Virus record (IMG/VR): IMGVR_UViG_3300005913_000121
Location: 1-20,193 of that record
Strand: one strand, 5' to 3'
DNA from: a virus
DNA: 20,193 bases
Under the pieces are notes generated by a model. The model was not told the DNA's origin, did no database searches, and saw only the letters and a program-made list of their open reading frames with translations. Position 1 is the stretch's first letter. Every line of letters starts with the position of its first letter. Below, one piece after another: positions 1-7,721 of this stretch. A program made the position numbers and the translations under genes.

Positions 1-172
1 ATCTAGCAAGATACTTAATGGCGTTGGCTTGACAGAAGTCTTTGTCAATACCTAAATGTCTTAACATATCTTGTACTTGAAAACCATCTTTAGTTGTACT
101 ATAATGTTCACTATAAGTTGATTTAATATAATCGTGTATTTCTTTTACTATCTTGTCTTCACCGTATTTCAT
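1..172 (-). CDS. DUF3310-like protein (partial, C-terminus beyond window)
   Basis: The first 57 codons of a gene that runs off the left edge. The ATG overlaps the stop of the next gene upstream by one base (TAATG), and an AGAGGA ribosome-binding site sits 7 nt before it. The visible protein is acidic and hydrophilic. It carries a stretch reading DGFQVQDMLRHLG, then CQANAIKYLAR, which matches the pattern of the small phage family DUF3310 (helix with an aromatic/valine start, then a conserved N-A-[IV]-K-Y-[IL]-x-R block). The function of that family is unknown, although members are sometimes labelled nucleotide kinase without proof. It is probably the third gene of a small early operon driven by the promoter at 860-888. 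The family call is from motif memory only. Confidence 0.65.
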   Translation of the reverse strand, partial: MKYGEDKIVKEIHDYIKSTYSEHYSTTKDGFQVQDMLRHLGIDKDFCQANAIKYLAR

Positions 173-570
173 TAGTTTATCCTCTTATCGTTATAACTTG
201 ATACTTTTCTTTTTGTTAATCTTTTGTTAAAATCTTTTCTTAATGATTGTCTGTCATATTTTTGACCATAATCATTAAACATATTTTTATCTCCCTCAGC
301 TGACTCACCAAATGCATCTTCGTAAGTTTGGTAGTATTGTTTCTCATCTATCAATTCTACTTTGGTCACATTTTCAAAGTTCTTAGCTGTTTCTTTATAG
401 TTCCAATCACAGAATTTTAAAACTTTCATCTTCATATTCTGTGTACTAAATTTTTTCTTATACTTAATTGGTACATTTCTATACACAGTTTCATAAGCGT
501 AAAAATACTCACCAGACATTTCTGGGTCCATGTACTCTCTCAAATAACAAACATTGAAAGTCTTACTCAC
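172..570 (-). CDS. Hypothetical phage protein, 132 aa
   Basis: I do not recognise this protein. It starts with GTG, not ATG. The start is supported by GGAGA 7 nt upstream and by a one-base overlap with the stop of the preceding gene (TAGTG); the next in-frame ATG would remove 13 residues. The product is hydrophilic and rich in Lys, Tyr and Asn, with no signal peptide or membrane segment. The N-terminal third is aromatic (YLREYMDPEM, EYFYAYETVY) and the C-terminal 40 residues are strongly basic (RQSLRKDF, RLTKRK). A basic tail could bind nucleic acid, but that is a guess. It lies between a 62-residue unknown and the DUF3310 gene in one tight operon. Confidence 0.7.
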   Translation of the reverse strand: MSKTFNVCYLREYMDPEMSGEYFYAYETVYRNVPIKYKKKFSTQNMKMKVLKFCDWNYKETAKNFENVTKVELIDEKQYYQTYEDAFGESAEGDKNMFNDYGQKYDRQSLRKDFNKRLTKRKVSSYNDKRIN

Positions 571-758
571 TATTTGCTCTCCATAAGTAATACTTCTTCA
601 ACATTGTCTTCTGTGATACCTACCATTTCTAGGTTATCAAGTTTCTTAACTTCTGCAACTGCAGTTGTTAAATCCATCTGACCATCTTTTAGTTTAAAGA
701 CAATCTTATCAACAGCGTTTTCTACTGATGTTTCTATGTATGCTTTTACTTTTGACAT
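570..758 (-). CDS. Hypothetical small acidic protein, 62 aa
   Basis: I do not recognise this protein. The ATG at 758 has a good ribosome-binding site (AAGGAG, 8 nt spacing). The protein is small, acidic and mostly helical by composition, with alternating Val/Glu/Lys blocks (SVENAVDKIVFKLKDG, then AVAEVKKLDNLE). It has no Cys, membrane segment or known motif. It is the first gene with a strong ribosome-binding site downstream of the consensus promoter at 860-888, so it is probably expressed early and strongly. Its stop overlaps the GTG start of the next gene by one base. Confidence 0.72.
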   Translation of the reverse strand: MSKVKAYIETSVENAVDKIVFKLKDGQMDLTTAVAEVKKLDNLEMVGITEDNVEEVLLMESK

Positions 759-937
759 ATAGTGTTCTCCTTTGTTGTAGTGTTATTATAATCTAAATTT
801 TGTTCTTTATTCATCTTCTTAATTAATTTTGACTGATTGAACATTGACATAGTAGGGTTATTATATACTACTTTATTAACATTGTCAAGTCTTTTAATTA
901 ACAATTGTAGTCTTATTTTTTTTTCTTTGTTATTCAT
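746..937 (-). CDS. Possible small Lys/Asn-rich protein, 63 aa (doubtful)
   Basis: An open frame of 63 codons from ATG at 937. It has no recognisable ribosome-binding site and its 3' end overlaps the start of the 62-residue gene by 13 nt. The predicted protein is rich in Lys and Asn with no recognisable motif. Codons 18-27 (DNVNKVVYNN) also spell a perfect sigma70 promoter, so this stretch may be a leader and not a gene. A shorter version from the internal ATGs after that promoter (MSMFNQSKLI) could be made from that transcript, but it also lacks a clear ribosome-binding site. Other promoters in this window lie inside coding sequence too, so gene and promoter could coexist. Confidence 0.35.
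   Translation of the reverse strand: MNNKEKKIRLQLLIKRLDNVNKVVYNNPTMSMFNQSKLIKKMNKEQNLDYNNTTTKENTICQK
860..888 (-). promoter_or_regulatory. Consensus sigma70 promoter (TTGACA-17-TATAAT)
   Basis: On the minus strand, TTGACA (883-888) is followed by a 17-nt spacer and TATAAT (860-865), an exact match to both hexamers at the optimal spacing. The predicted start is near 853, giving a leader of roughly 95 nt before the 62-residue gene at 758. It would drive the three small genes leading to DUF3310. This implies use of the host housekeeping RNA polymerase, as expected for early phage genes. Confidence 0.75.
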
Positions 938-1033
938 ACTATTATAATATCAGGTTCAGCTGATAAGTACAGTATTATTTTGCTAGTTTTATAGGGGTTT
1001 TTAAGGTATTTTGCGTGATGTTCGTATTTTGGA
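938..1033 (-). other. Short intergenic region with hairpin and TATAAT box
   Basis: A 96-nt gap after the last glycan-island gene. It holds a small inverted repeat, TATCAG-6 nt-CTGATA (948-965), directly followed on the minus strand by TATAAT (943-948). No good -35 box is found 16-18 nt upstream, and the hairpin has no U-run after it, so neither a promoter nor an intrinsic terminator is well supported. It marks the boundary between the glycan island and the left-hand small-gene operon. Confidence 0.4.
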
Positions 1034-1735
1034 CTATTTCCAGTGGGTTTTTACCCATTCTTGTGTAGATTCGTGTGGATTTGGAGAGCCATGGAACACA
1101 CAAACCTTAGCATTTGGGTCTTGTTCGTATGTAAATGAGGCCCTACCGAATCTTTCACCTTTACGATTTAACCATTTATATGATTGTGTCCATTCGTCAG
1201 GAAAAGAGATTGTGTCTTTATGAGGTTTGATTAGTTTTGTTATGATTTCTTGGTCGCCGTGAGATTTAGTAAATTCTGTTCGTCTTTTTATATACTCTTC
1301 CCATATGATACTATGATATTTGTTATTAAATCTCATTATACTAGAATTGAATATACCAGATGTAGGGTTAAAATCATTCATACCTACAAAGTTCTTTGAT
1401 TCCCCTATCGTAGCCAGTTCATCTATGTTCTTCATAATTACTATATCTAAATCCATATATAGAGTATCACCCTCTAATTGACTATCTGGACTGAAGAGTT
1501 GGAGTTTATTGAACCAACCATGGAAGTCATGCCTTTTAAATGGTTTAAATTCTATATTTGTGTCTTTAAATTCTTTTCGTTTATGTATGATTATGTTATC
1601 GGTAAAACAGATAAATCTATGTGGTACAGTCAAGTTTCTTTTGACCATATTGTATAGATTTCTTACATAAGACCATGGCGCATTTGGTGGTACACAATAC
1701 TTGTCGCCATAAAATACACAAGCGAAATTAAGCAT
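1034..1735 (-). CDS. DxD glycosyltransferase (GT8-like), 233 aa
   Basis: Predicted nucleotide-sugar-dependent glycosyltransferase of GT-A fold. The metal/sugar-nucleotide DxD motif is clear at residues 93-97 (YMDLD), preceded by hydrophobic strands (FICFTDN, 41-47) and a tryptophan-containing stretch (FHGWFNKLQLF, 71-81). An HGDQEI block at 159-164 and a late FHGSP at 214-218 resemble the conserved acidic and C-terminal His-Gly motifs of GT8-type enzymes. It has no signal peptide or membrane segment, so it should act in the cytoplasm. Its ATG overlaps the preceding gene by 8 nt and it is the last gene of the glycan island. Acceptor and donor cannot be read from sequence. GT8 is the nearest family by motif, but another GT-A family is possible. 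Confidence 0.82.
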   Translation of the reverse strand: MLNFACVFYGDKYCVPPNAPWSYVRNLYNMVKRNLTVPHRFICFTDNIIIHKRKEFKDTNIEFKPFKRHDFHGWFNKLQLFSPDSQLEGDTLYMDLDIVIMKNIDELATIGESKNFVGMNDFNPTSGIFNSSIMRFNNKYHSIIWEEYIKRRTEFTKSHGDQEIITKLIKPHKDTISFPDEWTQSYKWLNRKGERFGRASFTYEQDPNAKVCVFHGSPNPHESTQEWVKTHWK

Positions 1736-2540
1736 ACTGTTCCTTTAGTATGTCAAACGCTACACCATCTTCTATTTCTTGTAGAGTAAATTGATTGTTT
1801 GATACTGTTCTTAACCATACTGTCATATCTTCTCTACTTTTCATAGTTCTATTTTCTATGTTCGCAATATTACCTGATAAAGGATAACATACATTATTAC
1901 TGTGTGTCACCACTGGCACTTTGTTTAACACAGCATCAACTGCTGCCAAACTCATACTAGTCACTAAACAATGACAGTCTTTTAGGGATTCTTTTATATC
2001 TGTTCCCCACCATTCATTGTTAGGTCTTGGTTTGTTTCTCATTCTAATAAGTCTATCTGTGTATATTCTTATTTCTTCACCAACTTCTTTAATCCAATCA
2101 TCTTGTCCCATTTGATTGTTGTAGATAGTAAGTGTTTGTGACGATGGTGTTAGTAATATATGATTGCATTCACCTTGATTCCAACCTTTAAACTCTGCAT
2201 CTATACCTTGATGTAGCAAATATCTATGGCGTGACCCATCTCTAGGATTTCCACCAGAGATGTGGATACCACCTTTTACTATTCTAAAGTAAGTTTTATC
2301 ATAATCATTAATACTTGGTATTGGGTATCTCGTAATTTGTTCTGTAATATAACCTACATCTACATACCACCATTCTTCACCTTTTTCAATTACCTCTTGT
2401 ATCTGTTTCATATTATTTCCAGCCAAACCCCAAAAAAAATGTATAGGTTTCATTGGTGTATCTTTCCAACCTTTTTCTATCACAGGCCATATCTTGTGTG
2501 ATAGACAACTGTCCCAAGCAATTTTATGAGTTATAATCAT
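1728..2540 (-). CDS. KpsC/capsule-synthesis-like protein, copy D, 270 aa
   Basis: The shortest of four related proteins in this island (others at 4821, 6780 and 7718). The shared C-terminal half has a nucleotide-binding-like pattern: ILLTPSSQT, then a [IR]-x-R strand (RLIRMRNKP), LKDCHCLVTSMSLAAVDAVLNKVPVV, and a tail ending QFTLQEIEDG. The block 'A-x-x-V-x-x-S-x-x-A-x-x-A-x-x-x-G-[IV]-P' is typical of the Capsule_synth/KpsC (Kdo-transferase-like) families, and the Gly before V-P is Lys-Val here. The likely role is glycosyl transfer to a surface or capsule-like glycan in the cytoplasm. ATGA overlap with the methyltransferase upstream indicates translational coupling. Family assignment is by motif; the N-terminal half is not recognised. 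Confidence 0.55.
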   Translation of the reverse strand: MIITHKIAWDSCLSHKIWPVIEKGWKDTPMKPIHFFWGLAGNNMKQIQEVIEKGEEWWYVDVGYITEQITRYPIPSINDYDKTYFRIVKGGIHISGGNPRDGSRHRYLLHQGIDAEFKGWNQGECNHILLTPSSQTLTIYNNQMGQDDWIKEVGEEIRIYTDRLIRMRNKPRPNNEWWGTDIKESLKDCHCLVTSMSLAAVDAVLNKVPVVTHSNNVCYPLSGNIANIENRTMKSREDMTVWLRTVSNNQFTLQEIEDGVAFDILKEQYA

Positions 2541-3223
2541 ATTGTAAATAAAAAATCACCATCTGTTATTTCTGGTATCTTTGTAGCTTCTATACCTTCT
2601 TCAATAGTTCTTACAGGTTTTAATCCTTGTCCTCTATGGTTATAGAAACATCTATAATTTCTTACGAAAAAAAACTCAAATGTTGTTTCTACTGCATACT
2701 TGTTAAACTTATCATATACTTCAACCATACAAGTTGGTTTATATTCTAGTATAGTATCAGCGGCACCAACCAATACATCTAACTCTACACCTTCTACATC
2801 TACTTTGATAAATCCTACATCATTTAGATTAAGACTATCTATTGTGACTGTATCTACTTCTATTCTTTGACCATTTACTAAATTTTGAAAACTAGAATTA
2901 GATAATCTTTTGTCATCTACATAAAAAGCAGATACACCTTCAAAGTTGCTAACAGCTGTGTTATGTGTAATAACATTATTATGTTTTTGTTTTATCTTTT
3001 CTAATTGTTCATACACAGGTTTTACAGCCTCAAAACATATTACTGATTTTGAGTGTTCAGCAAAGTGACTAGCATACATACCAGTTGCCGCACCTATGTC
3101 TAATGTATTTTTAAATTTATTAAGATAAGGTGTAGTTTGTCCTATCATAAACTCTTTTAAATGTAAGTCTAATATATGTTGTTTGAATACTCTTTTTTGT
3201 AATACTTTATCGTTTAAAATCAT
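2537..3223 (-). CDS. FkbM-family SAM-dependent methyltransferase, 228 aa
   Basis: Predicted O-methyltransferase acting on sugars or another small acceptor. SAM-binding motif I is at residues 41-49 (LDIGAATGM), the acidic end of strand 2 at 64-69 (FEAVKP), and the FkbM signature IKVDVEGVE at 139-147. FkbM enzymes are common in polysaccharide and O-antigen loci, where they cap or decorate sugars. Length is normal for the family and there is no membrane segment. Both ends overlap neighbours through ATGA junctions. In this setting it probably methylates a hydroxyl of the glycan built by the surrounding transferases; the position methylated is unknown. Confidence 0.88.
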   Translation of the reverse strand: MILNDKVLQKRVFKQHILDLHLKEFMIGQTTPYLNKFKNTLDIGAATGMYASHFAEHSKSVICFEAVKPVYEQLEKIKQKHNNVITHNTAVSNFEGVSAFYVDDKRLSNSSFQNLVNGQRIEVDTVTIDSLNLNDVGFIKVDVEGVELDVLVGAADTILEYKPTCMVEVYDKFNKYAVETTFEFFFVRNYRCFYNHRGQGLKPVRTIEEGIEATKIPEITDGDFLFTI

Positions 3224-4266
3224 TTCATTAATATTTGTAAAGCAATTCTAGTACCTGATTTACAAATCCCTCCTCTGTGCATACCAGCAGGATCAAAGAT
3301 ACATAGATTGCCTTTGTCACTAGTAAAAGTTTTCTCTTGTTCTAATATTCTTTCTTGCTCTTTAGTACCATCTAATAAACATCTACCAAAGTTATGCGAT
3401 ACTCTTAATTGTTTTGGTAATTGAAAAACAACTGCTCTTGATTCTGGTGTATGACAATAACTACCAGTTGATATAGCTCTACCAAATACATTTTGTAGTT
3501 TATCATGTACCCATCTATTAGATTTTTCTACATAACTAAATGGACCATCGTCTTCTGTAATAGCATTTAGATACATCATAGCTTTCATTACATTTTCTTT
3601 AGGGTCTATATGTAAGTTAGTCGTCTTTGTGATAGTTGTACAATCATATAAGAATTGTTTATAGTTTTGGTCAGTAGGTTTAGCAATATGTAATACTACA
3701 TTCTTAACTTGTAGTGGTTTGAAACTATTGTATTTTGTGGCAGCTTGTAATATACCCATAGTATTAAATTTATCATTTACATATCTAACTATCTCTGGAC
3801 CTAATTGAGTTGCTCTATCAAACTTTCCTGGTGGTGGGTTCCAATCAGGTTGATCAAGTAATTTTGTAATCTCACCTTTTAATATATCTTGTAGTTCTTT
3901 TATATTAGCATGTCTATATGATATACCATTTTCAAATAAATCTTCGTATATTTCATTTGTTGGTAAGCCATTGCCTATTCTACTTAACTCAAAATTATTA
4001 TAAAATTGAAACATAGCATTTAACTTTTGAAATAATTTAGGGTCAGGTTTCTTTGACATATACCATTGATAGCCTTCTTCAAATAGTTTTAAATCTTGGT
4101 ATTTAAATCCTTCTTTCATAGTAGTCACAGCTTCCTGTCTACCATTATCAATATATCTATCTTCTTTTATTACATCTGGAAAATCAGCAATATCAGGAAA
4201 TACAAAACCGTGGTCATGTATAGGATTATCAAAACGCATGGTAATCAAATCTCCTACATAGTTCAT
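3220..4266 (-). CDS. PhyH-type Fe(II)/2-oxoglutarate dioxygenase, 348 aa
   Basis: Predicted non-haem iron oxygenase of the phytanoyl-CoA dioxygenase (PhyH) superfamily. The iron-binding facial triad is visible: H219-x-D221 (LHID) and the distal H330 (AGMHRGG), with R340 (SGTRIAL) as the expected 2-oxoglutarate carboxylate ligand. The N-terminal 200 residues are not recognised and are longer than in minimal PhyH proteins. PhyH enzymes in glycan or natural-product clusters hydroxylate or halogenate substrates; the substrate here is unknown. The start is uncertain: ATG at 4266 overlaps the upstream sulfotransferase by 38 nt and has a poor ribosome-binding site, while ATG at 4239 has GGAG about 11 nt upstream and would overlap by only 11 nt. 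Translational coupling is likely either way. Confidence 0.83.
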   Translation of the reverse strand: MNYVGDLITMRFDNPIHDHGFVFPDIADFPDVIKEDRYIDNGRQEAVTTMKEGFKYQDLKLFEEGYQWYMSKKPDPKLFQKLNAMFQFYNNFELSRIGNGLPTNEIYEDLFENGISYRHANIKELQDILKGEITKLLDQPDWNPPPGKFDRATQLGPEIVRYVNDKFNTMGILQAATKYNSFKPLQVKNVVLHIAKPTDQNYKQFLYDCTTITKTTNLHIDPKENVMKAMMYLNAITEDDGPFSYVEKSNRWVHDKLQNVFGRAISTGSYCHTPESRAVVFQLPKQLRVSHNFGRCLLDGTKEQERILEQEKTFTSDKGNLCIFDPAGMHRGGICKSGTRIALQILMK

Positions 4267-4837
4267 TTTCTGATACTTGTACTAATTTTTTAAGTTGATT
4301 ATATGTCATACTTTCATTTACACTAATAGGTTTACCAAGTTGTTTGTTATTGGCACCGTGTACATAAATGTTTTTTCTAATAGCTTCTTCATCAAAGTCT
4401 TCATTGTTTAATTTTAATACCTGGATTAAACTATCTGGTAGTTGTTCCATCTTACAATATTGAACATTAGGATACTTGCCAAGATAATGTTGATAATAAT
4501 CCCATACCATATTCTTTTTATCTAATATGTTTTCTACAAAGGTATTGTAATCTTGTGATTTACATTCTTGTTCTAATCTAATATCTGGGTGCCAATTCCA
4601 ATCACTACCATGAGCTTTCTTTTTACTTCTATGTGTCCATAAACTATGTACAAATGTAGCTGGGTGTCTTATGAAACCAAATACTTGTTTACCTGTGTCT
4701 GGTGTTGCGTGACTATCATAAATGTCATCACCTAATACTTTACAATTACTTACATACTTCTTAAGCATTTGTTTTACAGTTCTTCCACCACACTTTGGAT
4801 TGTGTATGAATAATGAATTTTTAAGTTCTATCGCCAT
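4229..4837 (-). CDS. Sulfotransferase family protein, 202 aa
   Basis: Predicted PAPS-dependent sulfotransferase. The 5'-phosphosulfate loop is at residues 12-20 (HNPKCGGRT), the counterpart of the PK-x-G-[ST] loop in sulfotransferases. The 3'-phosphate site is at 55-65 (FIRHPATFVHS), with R57 and S65 in the expected positions. H43 (DSHATP) is a candidate catalytic base. It is somewhat short for the family but complete between these motifs. It has no membrane segment, so it would act in the cytoplasm on a nucleotide-linked or lipid-linked sugar. PAPS would have to come from the host, since no PAPS-synthesis gene is present here. It overlaps the preceding KpsC-like gene by 17 nt. Confidence 0.8.
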   Translation of the reverse strand: MAIELKNSLFIHNPKCGGRTVKQMLKKYVSNCKVLGDDIYDSHATPDTGKQVFGFIRHPATFVHSLWTHRSKKKAHGSDWNWHPDIRLEQECKSQDYNTFVENILDKKNMVWDYYQHYLGKYPNVQYCKMEQLPDSLIQVLKLNNEDFDEEAIRKNIYVHGANNKQLGKPISVNESMTYNQLKKLVQVSENELCRRFDYHAF

Positions 4838-5759
4838 CTAATAATCTTTTATGTACTATACCTTTATTTAATTCTTCTAATGTCCATTGTGTATAAGCAC
4901 AATCATTTAACCATTGTGTTCTATCAAAGTCACATTCTAAACTAAGATTATTTAGAACATCTAAATTGTGGTAAGATACTGGCCAAGAAAAACTAGAGTT
5001 ATCTAAATTGATAACTGGTATTCCTTCACACACAGCTTCTGTTGCAGCATTACTAGAAAATGTCACACATGCCCAAGCTTTACTAAAATCATCATATAAA
5101 CTTTGGCCACCATTTGATTTATTCCAACCAGCATAGTTATTACTAATCTCTACATTTTCTTCCACAAGTTTTTCTTTATTAAATCTATCTAAAAATCTAG
5201 GGTGTAATCTAACTCTAATCTTTTTACTTGATATATTTCTAATTTGTCTAATTGTTTTAATAATCCAATCGTCATACTTCTCACCTCTTTCAATCAAAGG
5301 ATTTAAACTTGTATCTATTGGATTTTGTAATAGCAATAAAATGTATTGTGAATCATCATAATCATTATTCTTCCATGGCTTAATTTGTATGTCTTGTTCT
5401 TTTTGTATTCTTTCCCATCTATCACTAGGACTATTTTCATTAAAGAATATACCCTTGTTATATGTAAAATGATTTAATCCTACTTTGTAATAATTAGTTT
5501 CTGGTTTATCAAAGTCTATGTTTTTTCTAAAGACAGCTTGTTCAATAACTATTCTAGGTTTACCTGTACTATCCATAAACTCATGCTGATCTGTCATTTT
5601 GTTTTTAAATATACCTAACACATTTGTTTGAATAAATGCGTCAATATCTTTCATGTCTAGTCTTTTAGCATCATCAAAGGATACTAATTTAAAATCTTTG
5701 TGAGTAGGAAATACCCAACCCATTTCTGTTCTAAAACTACCTTCTATACCAACTATCAT
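4821..5759 (-). CDS. KpsC/capsule-synthesis-like protein, copy C, 312 aa
   Basis: One of four related proteins in the island. The C-terminal half shows the shared pattern: ILLLLQNP, then DDWIIKTIRQIR, a basic strand ending in RLHPRF (counterpart of the R-x-H-P motif of capsule-synthesis proteins), DDFSKAWACVTFSS-NAATEAV and CEGIPVI, then a tail ending QWTLEELNKG. Among the copies it keeps the RxHP and GIP elements best, which supports membership in the KpsC/LipB-like (Kdo or deoxy-sugar transferase) group. The N-terminus begins MIVGIEGSF, like MIIGFETGK in copy B. It is expected to be cytoplasmic. Start by ATGA overlap with the methyltransferase upstream. Specific sugar and linkage are unknown. 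Confidence 0.62.
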   Translation of the reverse strand: MIVGIEGSFRTEMGWVFPTHKDFKLVSFDDAKRLDMKDIDAFIQTNVLGIFKNKMTDQHEFMDSTGKPRIVIEQAVFRKNIDFDKPETNYYKVGLNHFTYNKGIFFNENSPSDRWERIQKEQDIQIKPWKNNDYDDSQYILLLLQNPIDTSLNPLIERGEKYDDWIIKTIRQIRNISSKKIRVRLHPRFLDRFNKEKLVEENVEISNNYAGWNKSNGGQSLYDDFSKAWACVTFSSNAATEAVCEGIPVINLDNSSFSWPVSYHNLDVLNNLSLECDFDRTQWLNDCAYTQWTLEELNKGIVHKRLLDGDRT

Positions 5760-6292
5760 TTTAAAAATACCATACCAGCTCTTTTAAAAAAGTTCTTTCT
5801 CATTTGAGATAAACTCTTAAATTCATTTGTAAGTTCTTCGTTATATCTTAATCCATAGTCTTTAAATACATCTATCCAATAACTTTGATCTCTACAATTA
5901 ACATGATGATGACCTGGCCAACCTGGAGGTGCCGCAGTCACAACAGCCATAGTACCCTTTTCAAACAATGGCATATAGTTAGGCACATACTTTTCTTCTA
6001 CATGCTCTAAAAATTCTGTACACCATACTAAATCAAAAGTCTTATCTAATGTTGCTTCTCCTAGTGTAAAGTCATGTACTAATGAGTAATCAGTATTCTC
6101 TATAACAGTTTTATCGCCATCTACACCATACCAATCTATACCCATACCATTGGCAACTTCTCTCATACCACCTGGTCCACAACCTATATCTAGCATAGAT
6201 GTTGTTTTAAATCTTTCTTTTATATATTGTAATAGTGGTCCATCTGTATTTGTTCTATTAAGATGTCCACCTAAATGTTCTGGTACTGTCAT
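5756..6292 (-). CDS. SAM-dependent methyltransferase (class I), 178 aa
   Basis: Small class I methyltransferase. Motif I is at residues 34-42 (LDIGCGPGG), the strand-2 acidic residue in VDGD at 57-60, and motif IV-like sequence in DLVWCTEFLEHV at 87-98, followed by a Pro/Gly/His-rich loop (APPGWPGHHHVN) that probably shapes the active site. It has no membrane segment. It resembles the type 11/23 methyltransferases common in sugar clusters and virus genomes. It is joined by ATGA overlaps to a second methyltransferase upstream and a KpsC-like gene downstream. The substrate is likely a sugar of the island's product, but DNA or small-molecule methylation cannot be excluded; no DNA methyltransferase target domain is seen. 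Confidence 0.82.
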   Translation of the reverse strand: MTVPEHLGGHLNRTNTDGPLLQYIKERFKTTSMLDIGCGPGGMREVANGMGIDWYGVDGDKTVIENTDYSLVHDFTLGEATLDKTFDLVWCTEFLEHVEEKYVPNYMPLFEKGTMAVVTAAPPGWPGHHHVNCRDQSYWIDVFKDYGLRYNEELTNEFKSLSQMRKNFFKRAGMVFLK

Positions 6293-6789
6293 TTGTAAAA
6301 CTTTACTGCCAAGTGTTTATCTGTTGGTCCATCTGACATAACCTTGTTTATATTTTTAAATTTATGTTGTTCAACTAGTTCTTTTAGTTTAGGAAAATCA
6401 TAACCTGATTTATGTAAATCCCAAGCACTTTCATCACCTTCTCTTTGCCAACCCCAAAATCCAGCACGACAATGGTCTTTTTGTTTCTCATCTAACTTAT
6501 CCCAATTATTCCATTGCCATAAGTGTAAGTTCATATTAGGTACTAACATAGTTATCTCTGCGCCTGGTTTACATATATTGTACCATGCATCTAAAGTCTT
6601 TACTGCTTGTGCGTGTGTTAAGTGTTCAAAGAAATGGCGTGAGTAAATGTTCTCTACTGTGTTTGGGTCTATGTGTTTCTCTACTTCCCAAGCAGCACAT
6701 ACAATATCATCTTCTCTAATCTTTCTTATATCTACTTGTCTATAATCTTTTTTACGAGGTGTTTCTCCACCACCAAATTCTATGTCCAT
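6289..6789 (-). CDS. SAM-dependent methyltransferase-like protein, 166 aa
   Basis: Starts almost directly with a degenerate motif I (IEFGGGETP, residues 3-11), followed by DYRQVDIR (15-22), which fits strand 2 of class I methyltransferases, and SRHFFEHL (50-57), the usual post-I/IV region. LVPNM in mid-protein matches the strand-5 area. The protein is therefore a minimal methyltransferase without an N-terminal helical cap. Similar short proteins appear beside glycosyltransferases in phages and bacteria; catalytic activity is likely but not certain because motif I is unusual. It overlaps the upstream KpsC-like gene by 10 nt and the next methyltransferase by 4 nt. Confidence 0.75.
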   Translation of the reverse strand: MDIEFGGGETPRKKDYRQVDIRKIREDDIVCAAWEVEKHIDPNTVENIYSRHFFEHLTHAQAVKTLDAWYNICKPGAEITMLVPNMNLHLWQWNNWDKLDEKQKDHCRAGFWGWQREGDESAWDLHKSGYDFPKLKELVEQHKFKNINKVMSDGPTDKHLAVKFYK

Positions 6790-7721
6790 TTTTTTGGGTC
6801 CCTATCTAAATAAGTTAATACATTACCAGAGTAAACATCTTTTTCCTGGAATTGATTATTTGCTAAATTACACAACCATTCATATCTATTGTCAGGATAT
6901 ATTGGTGTATCTATTTTAGTTAAGTCTTGTAAAGATAATGGTACTGCAACAGAGTGTTTTGGTAGATATGTAAATGATGGAACACCCTGCATTATAAATC
7001 TAATAACAGCATTTGATTGAAAAGATACAACAGCCCAAGCGTCTTGTGCATCTATTTCTACTGGTCTTGGATTATACTGACCATTTGGTTTCTTATACCT
7101 AATAACTATTTCTCTATCTGTATTAGCTTTCACTTGATCTACCATATCTTTTAAAACATCAGCGTGTGTCAACCCTAAAAACTCACACATATGAAACGAT
7201 GGTGGTATAATATAAACTTTCTTGCCATCTTTTTTCCATGGGTGTAATTCAAAGTCTTCTAAACCTTGTCTTTTTAATTTAAATAAACCTGTTTCTCTAA
7301 TATCATCTATTGTTTCTTTATTAAATTCGTTCTTACAAACTCTAATATATGGATTTCTAAATAACTCATGGCTAGACTTTTTAGCTCCGTGTATCTTATG
7401 ATAAAAGTATGCTTGATCAAAGAAGTAAAAATCTATCTTCTCTTTTATTGCTTTTTGATATATCTTGTGTGTACTTCTTAAAAATCCCCAAAAAGCATAT
7501 GCACTTGTAGGTAATTGTGGATTATTAAATTCTTCTAACGCTTGCCATCTATGATCTACATCTTTTGGTAATGGATTTTTATGTACAATCATGTCATCTT
7601 TGTATTGCTTTTGTACATGCTTTTTTTCAAATGTTTGAAAGACACAGTTATCTACTCTATTTACAAAGCCATGTATAACTCTATCGTTAAATCCCTTACC
7701 TGTTTCAAATCCGATTATCAT
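6780..7721 (-). CDS. KpsC/capsule-synthesis-like protein, copy B, 313 aa
   Basis: Related to copies at 1728, 4821 and 7718. I place the start at ATG 7721, where ATGA overlaps the stop of the preceding gene and the N-terminus (MIIGFETGKG) lines up with copy C (MIVGIEGSF). A frame extension to TTG at 7793 exists but lies wholly inside the upstream gene. Shared features: DREIVIRYKKP (basic strand), DAQDAWAVVSFQSNAV, MQGVPSF, and a tail ending QFQEKDVYSG. The usual Ala-rich helix after the Ser is altered (NAVIRFI), so it has diverged. A glycosyl-transfer role in the cytoplasm is inferred from the family resemblance and the neighbours. Confidence 0.57.
   Translation of the reverse strand: MIIGFETGKGFNDRVIHGFVNRVDNCVFQTFEKKHVQKQYKDDMIVHKNPLPKDVDHRWQALEEFNNPQLPTSAYAFWGFLRSTHKIYQKAIKEKIDFYFFDQAYFYHKIHGAKKSSHELFRNPYIRVCKNEFNKETIDDIRETGLFKLKRQGLEDFELHPWKKDGKKVYIIPPSFHMCEFLGLTHADVLKDMVDQVKANTDREIVIRYKKPNGQYNPRPVEIDAQDAWAVVSFQSNAVIRFIMQGVPSFTYLPKHSVAVPLSLQDLTKIDTPIYPDNRYEWLCNLANNQFQEKDVYSGNVLTYLDRDPKKWT

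Noticed and set aside
948-965. Hairpin TATCAG-6-CTGATA as a terminator after the glycan island
   Set aside because: Only six base pairs, A/T-rich, and not followed by a U-run on the minus strand.
1041-1057. TGGGT-4-ACCCA hairpin at the end of the last glycosyltransferase gene
   Set aside because: It lies within the final codons, the stem is five base pairs and no U-tract follows, so an intrinsic terminator is not supported.
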